Assembly: GCA_030669465.1 (NCBI GenBank)
Contig: DAOVDN010000016.1
Location: forward strand, 1 to 10,960
Direction: 5' to 3'
Source: Desulfobacterales bacterium
GTDB taxonomy: Bacteria; Desulfobacterota; Desulfobacteria; Desulfobacterales; ETH-SRB1
DNA: 10,960 nucleotides
Below, one piece after another: positions 8,501 to 10,960 of the stretch (position 1 is the stretch's first letter; every line of letters starts with the position of its first letter). The notes under the pieces are model-generated. The model was not told the origin of the DNA. It did no database searches and was given only the letters and a program-made list of their open reading frames with translations. The translations under genes were made by a program, and so were the position numbers.

Positions 8501-9624
8501 ATCATACGGTCGACTACATCGGCAATTTTCCCCCCATTATCCTTTATTTCTTTAAGGACATCCTGCGCTGACTTTTTAAGATGATGATGAGCAAAATTAC
8601 GCATGTCTTGCTTGGGGAAAGTCGGGATTTCCAAACGGAACTGGAAAATGCGGTCCAGATATTTTCGAGCATCATTTCTGGTTATAACCGCACCTGGGAG
8701 GTCGGAATTTCTGTGGCGGCCTTTGAGTGCTTCAGCGATTCTGTTCTCGTCGCAAGAAATCACAAATACGATGCCAAAATCAGGTGGCAAAATGCTTTTA
8801 GGGAGTTCCATAAATGTGCGGATAGCATCGATACCATCAACCATTTCATGAGCAGATAGCCGGTCTAAATCATCCACAAAAATAACGAGTCGTTCAAATT
8901 TCTTGTGCTTGCGTTTGAATAGGCCGATCTGCTTAACGAGCAACTCCTCATATTCTTCAGAAGACGTTTTCGGCATTTCGATACGTGTTGCCTTAGAGTA
9001 CCTTGCGATTGAAAACATGCCCCCCAAATATTTTGTGACAAGGGCTCCCGCAAACGAGAAGGCAAAGGCAATAATGCCGATTGCTTTATCATCCTTAACA
9101 CCAAGCACCCGAGAGGTTACAAGCACTGTTAGCGAAAGAATAACAAAGAAGGCACTTACCGGAATAAGATTCCATACGACTTTTTCATAGACTGTAAGCC
9201 AAATATCTTTCCAGGGTTCAGGGGATAAAAAATCCCTTCTGATTTGGCTGTAGAGTTCGTCTTTAAGCGTTTGTTCATTACCTTCGAGTTCCAAGAATAC
9301 ATGTCGCAGTAATGCGCGTTTAATATCGCTGCTCCCACCATATCGCCAAGCGTTGAAGGTGATGGCCTTAATTCGCTGATTTCGCATCCTCTTCTGAGCA
9401 TCCGTCTGTGCATCATCAGCCAGGTCAGTTAGATAGAGTAATTTGATTGTGCTCTTGCCTGTTCCCCAAGAACCGAGCAGACCAATACTAAAAGGAGGAT
9501 AATTATGTTCAGATTCGATCAAGCTCCGTAAAGCATCTGCAAAATCCTGGTGCCCGAAAGCATCAGCAGTTTTCGATGCAATCTCCCGATCCAAGATACT
9601 CGGCATAAGATCTGATTTTGCCAT
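5554..9624 (-). CDS. KAP family P-loop NTPase with two transmembrane segments and a very long C-terminal region
   Basis: A 1356-residue protein with the hallmarks of the KAP NTPase family (Kidins220/ARMS and PifA). Numbering is from the ATG at 9624. Walker A is GSWGTGKS (51-58), FNAWRY is at 90-95, and two hydrophobic helices (about 152-173 and 182-202) sit between Walker A and Walker B, the family's diagnostic membrane insertion. Walker B is LVIFVDDLDRL (246-256), followed by FVISCDE (287-293) and KYLDRIFQFRLEIP (321-334). About 1000 further residues look helical and acidic, possibly a repeat scaffold, with no motif I can name. KAP proteins are membrane-associated, and bacterial PifA excludes phage. 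A defence role here is inferred from that and from the R-M neighbours. The ATG at 9624 follows AAAGGTGG (8-15 nt upstream). A GTG at 9669 would add 15 residues but has weaker support. Its stop lies 5 nt before the next possible ORF, so it appears to head the operon. Confidence 0.88.
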   Translation of the reverse strand: MAKSDLMPSILDREIASKTADAFGHQDFADALRSLIESEHNYPPFSIGLLGSWGTGKSTIKLLYLTDLADDAQTDAQKRMRNQRIKAITFNAWRYGGSSDIKRALLRHVFLELEGNEQTLKDELYSQIRRDFLSPEPWKDIWLTVYEKVVWNLIPVSAFFVILSLTVLVTSRVLGVKDDKAIGIIAFAFSFAGALVTKYLGGMFSIARYSKATRIEMPKTSSEEYEELLVKQIGLFKRKHKKFERLVIFVDDLDRLSAHEMVDGIDAIRTFMELPKSILPPDFGIVFVISCDENRIAEALKGRHRNSDLPGAVITRNDARKYLDRIFQFRLEIPTFPKQDMRNFAHHHLKKSAQDVLKEIKDNGGKIADVVDRMIHVDVSSPRNALQIINTFIQAWWLAIKREFEGSGTQRPGGLLEGAITKHPTTLAVLCALKVDFPYFYYDLQEEPDLIRFFTEVFVQNIRRFDDLPPKPKYLLSKYCKDSELLPDHNSLRRYLGSLRGIRWPDSIQPFLQLAQDPVTRKFGGRATQIHSALVSGDTTGLLQELGRDKDNEPIKEDDARLMVNIIEDLEGESESRRNNATFVVSTISKRIPEGYQHQLLHPLCRQLELTRDFRSRIGVPAIATLLDKVHQDYQKHIVSLLIKDAFDEKQGFSLFLQTMQPPSLDEAKQMAETIASMALSVWDKHGLPSDSQKALCNWLLTRSIALEKESTTLPYDFLEQSMQEYQDILLPELGSKYTDLFIGEFENSRTTEIDLPAGLQRCNIVFNRLWEAGEDDRPIMWEQLTRMVSVNNGEAIAFAWNYANRHKAGAGGLHISSFAESLSKRLLKDIQEEDKWGIEEWEEGAKILLQIVSTRANDLKEPALKSLTDLGSAYSIDEVTASYSIDILTILVKEHRKGAQEVITNMISNLFTELPDLGISWLAKNFHDLLNKTERQQVQEALNNLLSQPDVNDMVSQKYACFFGDLMPASYDMDEIQGHIKHAYQMLQNKQNEFDIFVKMVFQTMVTMLKFNVPDSVGGNLQQLFDHAQSQSPWLAWLHKTIAEYWPQKLPGLNMPTIFNNGLSVATSNPAQQDMDGILLSLVELISREAVPADGNVVRFLKLACDLWPYHREEAAKVLKSFEEFPELTNIAGLMESIKSDDESAFSDLQSTWKHIAMYLSSEQLQQTTSLILANSMIGPEDEPDKALTIWLESMSADICNEVLRVCFEDNGINDDHKDRLWSQAVNVGKKLGKEFFLDTIPALFAYDSIPKTQNTIIESIGEMNAMFETASEKSLLAKSLFDAFFKTSSLDMKRRLSNWLHDIGGEAQLNQLSTDAFSAGEDDILILMETFPGRHKELEKYQKMLKQKNESEEE

Positions 9625-9631
9625 ACCTACA

Positions 9632-9652
9632 CCACCTTTCGTTGGACTCCTT
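9632..9652 (-). promoter_or_regulatory. Ribosome-binding region of the KAP gene
   Basis: On the minus strand, AAGGAG (9652-9647) and AAAGGTGG (9639-9632) precede the ATG at 9624-9622. The second is at usable distance and decides the start. AAGGAG is the better match to the anti-Shine-Dalgarno sequence but has no start codon 5-10 nt after it in this frame. I could not identify a convincing -35/-10 pair in the 100 bases upstream. Confidence 0.45.
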
Positions 9653-9684
9653 GTTTGTTTCGTATCCACTCTTCTACTTGTGGA

Positions 9685-9699
9685 TCACGCATATCGTGA
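9685..9699. repeat. Short inverted repeat upstream of the KAP gene
   Basis: TCACG-CATAT-CGTGA is a perfect 5-bp palindrome with a 5-nt centre, about 60 bp before the KAP ATG. Its position would suit a repressor or activator site for the operon. No regulator gene is visible in the window, and a 5-bp arm can occur by chance. Confidence 0.25.
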
Positions 9700-9743
9700 A
9701 ACCGGAACGTTGGTTCTAAAACACTACATTGTCAGAGCCAGTC

Positions 9744-9930
9744 TCATATCTCGATTTGTACTCGGTGCTTATCGAGTAGTGAACCTCTACTACCATGTGT
9801 TCTTGCAACCACTGGCATATCATCCCACGTTCTACCATCCAACAAACGCCATCCGCCTTATTCTTGTTAATCCCCAATAGGCGAAGGAAAAATACGCTGG
9901 TGAAAAATTGACATTTTTGACAAGTCAGAA
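9744..9930 (-). pseudogene. Frameshifted C-terminal remnant of a DUF5131 (phage Gp37/Gp68-type) gene
   Basis: In one minus-strand frame (about 9930-9855) the translation runs FFLRLLGINKNKA. From 9854 a frame shifted by one base gives [16 protein letters not shown] and runs to a TGA at 9744. Put together, these match the ending I recall for DUF5131 proteins, of the form [25 protein letters not shown]. Neither frame is open through both parts: the second has TAA just before GGCGGA. The N-terminal body of the gene, including its Cys-rich part, is absent, and the sequence upstream runs into the repeat cluster and the end of the next gene. The family is common in phages and islands and its function is not established, so this is probably debris from an earlier insertion. 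The identification is by memory of the family's C-terminal pattern, not by search. Confidence 0.55.
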
Positions 9931-9936
9931 TGACAT
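9908..9936. repeat. Cluster of three TGACA direct repeats
   Basis: TGACA occurs at 9909-9913, 9918-9922 and 9931-9935, with the small palindrome TGAC-AA-GTCA at 9918-9927. The first two lie in a near-duplicate TTGACA at a 9-nt spacing. The cluster sits between the upstream gene pair and the DUF5131-like remnant. It could be a protein-binding site or an insertion scar; it is short and AT-rich enough that chance is not excluded. Confidence 0.3.
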
Positions 9937-10015
9937 CAAACAATATAATACCAAAGTGTTAAGGATAGAAATATCAACATTTCACCTGTGCCTCCAAGAT
10001 CTACACCTATTTGTA

Positions 10016-10756
10016 TCAAGGAAGATTTATTAGGTCTTCTCTAAGTTCACCGAACATAGTGTCGGTTTCAAGAAAACCCTTCAGAAGCCATTCCAGCCAT
10101 TCATCAAAAAGTAAAAGTGCATCGGCACTAAGACAATAGTCTAAAAGCTCCATCGAGTCTTCACTACGGCCAACCGGCTGCAGGTGATCCAATCTCATGA
10201 CCGATTCTTCAGTACTTCCATTGATTGGTAAGAGATCCCACATATACTGCGGATATTCACACCGTCGGATTCTTTTTACAAATTCCGGCTTAAAACCAGA
10301 CCTTTTTCCACCTTCATCAGCGCCGTAATACGGAGCAACTATTATGGTACGCGATGTCTGCCATTTAGCTTTTCCTGCTGTCAAAATCTTGCTGATTTTA
10401 GCTCCACCACTGCAAACAATAAGGCCTGGGCGTTTTTTGGCTCTATATACAGCCCTTACTTCTTTTTTGTATTGAGGCAATGCTGCAACAGGGAGTTGTG
10501 GGTATCGTATCAAACTTCGTATATCAATGGGGGCAATTTTTACAAGGGCAGTATTATGCTCTGTGGCTTCATTCCTTCCGATAGGAATAAGAGTGAAAGG
10601 AGTTTGATCAACGTGAGGGGCAAAAAATTTAACTAACCGGCCTCGTTTATAATCCCGGTTACTATCCTTTTCCCACCAGGGAGTTGGAGATAGTACACCT
10701 TGAATTGAATCATCCGGGTACATCTGGATCAAACCTTGCTTTTGATTTCCAAACAC
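10016..10756 (-). CDS. Hypothetical protein with a PemK/MazF-like second half
   Basis: The open frame gives 246 residues from a GTG at 10756, or 235 from an ATG at 10723. The ATG has AAGG about 10 nt upstream and shortens the overlap with the preceding frame to 14 nt, so it is the likelier start. The first 100 residues are unfamiliar. From about 105 on, numbered from the GTG, the pattern KKRPGLIVCSGG (107-118), RTIIVAPYYGADEGG (136-150) and ESVMRLDHLQPVGR (184-197) follows the strand order of MazF/PemK/Kid proteins (RRPxLVLS, then a V-x-P strand, then a strand ending in DQxxxVD). R109 would match the conserved Arg; the usual Ser/Thr after the V-x-P strand is not clear. An acidic helical tail (200-240) follows. 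It is about twice the length of a classical MazF, so it may be a divergent RNase, an inactive relative or a false resemblance. Separated by 391 bp from the KAP gene, it is probably a different transcription unit. Confidence 0.6.
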   Translation of the reverse strand: MFGNQKQGLIQMYPDDSIQGVLSPTPWWEKDSNRDYKRGRLVKFFAPHVDQTPFTLIPIGRNEATEHNTALVKIAPIDIRSLIRYPQLPVAALPQYKKEVRAVYRAKKRPGLIVCSGGAKISKILTAGKAKWQTSRTIIVAPYYGADEGGKRSGFKPEFVKRIRRCEYPQYMWDLLPINGSTEESVMRLDHLQPVGRSEDSMELLDYCLSADALLLFDEWLEWLLKGFLETDTMFGELREDLINLP

Positions 10757-10960
10757 TATCAGCTATAATAAGAGTCCCTTCTAAAGTTTCTATTGGCTCT
10801 CCGGCAAGTGAATCAAGATATTTCGCACCTTCAAAAAAAACATCATCGTACCTTGGAGGTGTTGGGATAAATCGTACTTGTTTCTTTTTCTTATCCAATC
10901 TCTCTTTTAAACGTATTTTTATAGCGGAAAGCTTTTCTTTTCTCTTTTTTAGCTGGCGAG
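10710..10960 (-). CDS. 3' end of a lysine-rich gene entering from the right edge (partial)
   Basis: The frame is open from the window edge to a TGA at 10710-10712, about 82 residues, so the true start lies outside. A TTG at 10898 is an internal codon, not a needed start. The first 30 residues are strongly basic (QLKKRKEKLSAIKIRLKER) and could form a helix or coiled coil. The rest includes RFIPTPPRYDDVFFEGAKYL and ends RFDPDVPG. I do not recognise the family. It overlaps the next gene by 14 nt (ATG start) or 47 nt (GTG start), which could mean a coupled gene pair, for example antitoxin then toxin. It could also be one gene broken by a frameshift near 10740. Confidence 0.6.
   Translation of the reverse strand, partial: RQLKKRKEKLSAIKIRLKERLDKKKKQVRFIPTPPRYDDVFFEGAKYLDSLAGEPIETLEGTLIIADSVWKSKARFDPDVPG

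Larger units (their letters stand above)
9625..10015. other. 391-bp intergenic region without an intact gene
   Basis: It contains the DUF5131-like remnant (9744-9930), the TGACA repeat cluster (9908-9936), two small inverted repeats (9685-9699 and 9759-9778) and the KAP ribosome-binding region. The second repeat, TACTCG (9759-9764) with CGAGTA (9773-9778), has no T-run on the minus strand, so it is not a convincing terminator. Any promoter for the KAP operon should lie here, but none is clear by eye. Confidence 0.6.

Noticed and set aside
9625..9669. GTG at 9669 as the KAP start
   Set aside because: It adds 15 residues with no family motif. The ATG at 9624 has AAAGGTGG at usable distance, whereas the GTG has no clear ribosome-binding site.
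9759..9778. TACTCG/CGAGTA hairpin as a terminator before the KAP gene
   Set aside because: The stem is only 6 bp with an 8-nt loop, and no T-run follows on the minus strand.
9680..9880. A 66-codon plus-strand open frame in the spacer
   Set aside because: It has no ribosome-binding site or motif. The minus strand here is better explained by the DUF5131-like remnant.
9716..9943. A 75-codon minus-strand open frame in the spacer as an independent gene
   Set aside because: Only its first part matches the DUF5131 tail; the matching continues in another frame, so the open frame is a by-product of the indel.
9917..9949. Plus-strand sigma-70 promoter TTGACA...TATAAT
   Set aside because: The spacing is 21 nt (30 nt from the first TTGACA) rather than about 17, and there is no gene downstream on that strand.

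Overview
The window is a bacterial defence-type accessory region. Every gene I can support lies on the minus strand. GC is moderate, roughly 40-45% by eye, with one much poorer block inside the methyltransferase gene. Start codons, Shine-Dalgarno sites, stop/start overlaps and a rho-independent terminator are all of ordinary bacterial type. Nothing in the window fixes the species. A Gram-negative, possibly Desulfobacterota-like host is only a guess. No tRNA, rRNA, CRISPR array or intact insertion sequence is visible.

Read in the direction of transcription (right to left), there are three regions. (1) At 10960-10016, the 3' end of a lysine-rich gene enters from the right edge and overlaps, in another frame, a 235-246 residue protein. 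The second half of that protein has the strand pattern of PemK/MazF-type proteins. (2) At 10015-9625 there is no intact gene. It holds the frameshifted C-terminal remnant of a DUF5131 (phage Gp37/Gp68-type) gene, a cluster of TGACA repeats and small inverted repeats, followed by the ribosome-binding region of the next gene. (3) At 9624-39 there is one tightly packed operon: a 1356-residue membrane-type KAP P-loop NTPase, a possible 35-residue ORF, an 87-residue ORF, a RadC/JAB protein, a type III-like DNA methyltransferase (Mod) and a type III-like helicase-nuclease (Res). It closes with a strong hairpin terminator at the left edge.

Gaps inside the operon are 5 nt, an 8-nt overlap, a 17-nt overlap, 17 nt and an 8-nt overlap, so the genes are probably co-transcribed and partly translationally coupled. 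The likely logic is a type III-like restriction-modification pair (Mod methylates; Res carries SF2 helicase motifs and a PD-(D/E)xK nuclease) made together with a KAP NTPase. KAP is a family that includes the phage-exclusion protein PifA. RadC-like JAB proteins are common passengers in such islands.

Two signs of reshuffling stand out. The 87-residue ORF looks like the N-terminus of a second, different Mod, cut off exactly where radC begins. The target-recognition part of the intact mod is about 29% GC, against about 40-47% on both sides, with the boundaries falling near the two catalytic motifs. The KAP + RadC + Mod/Res combination is the best candidate here for an undescribed composite defence system.
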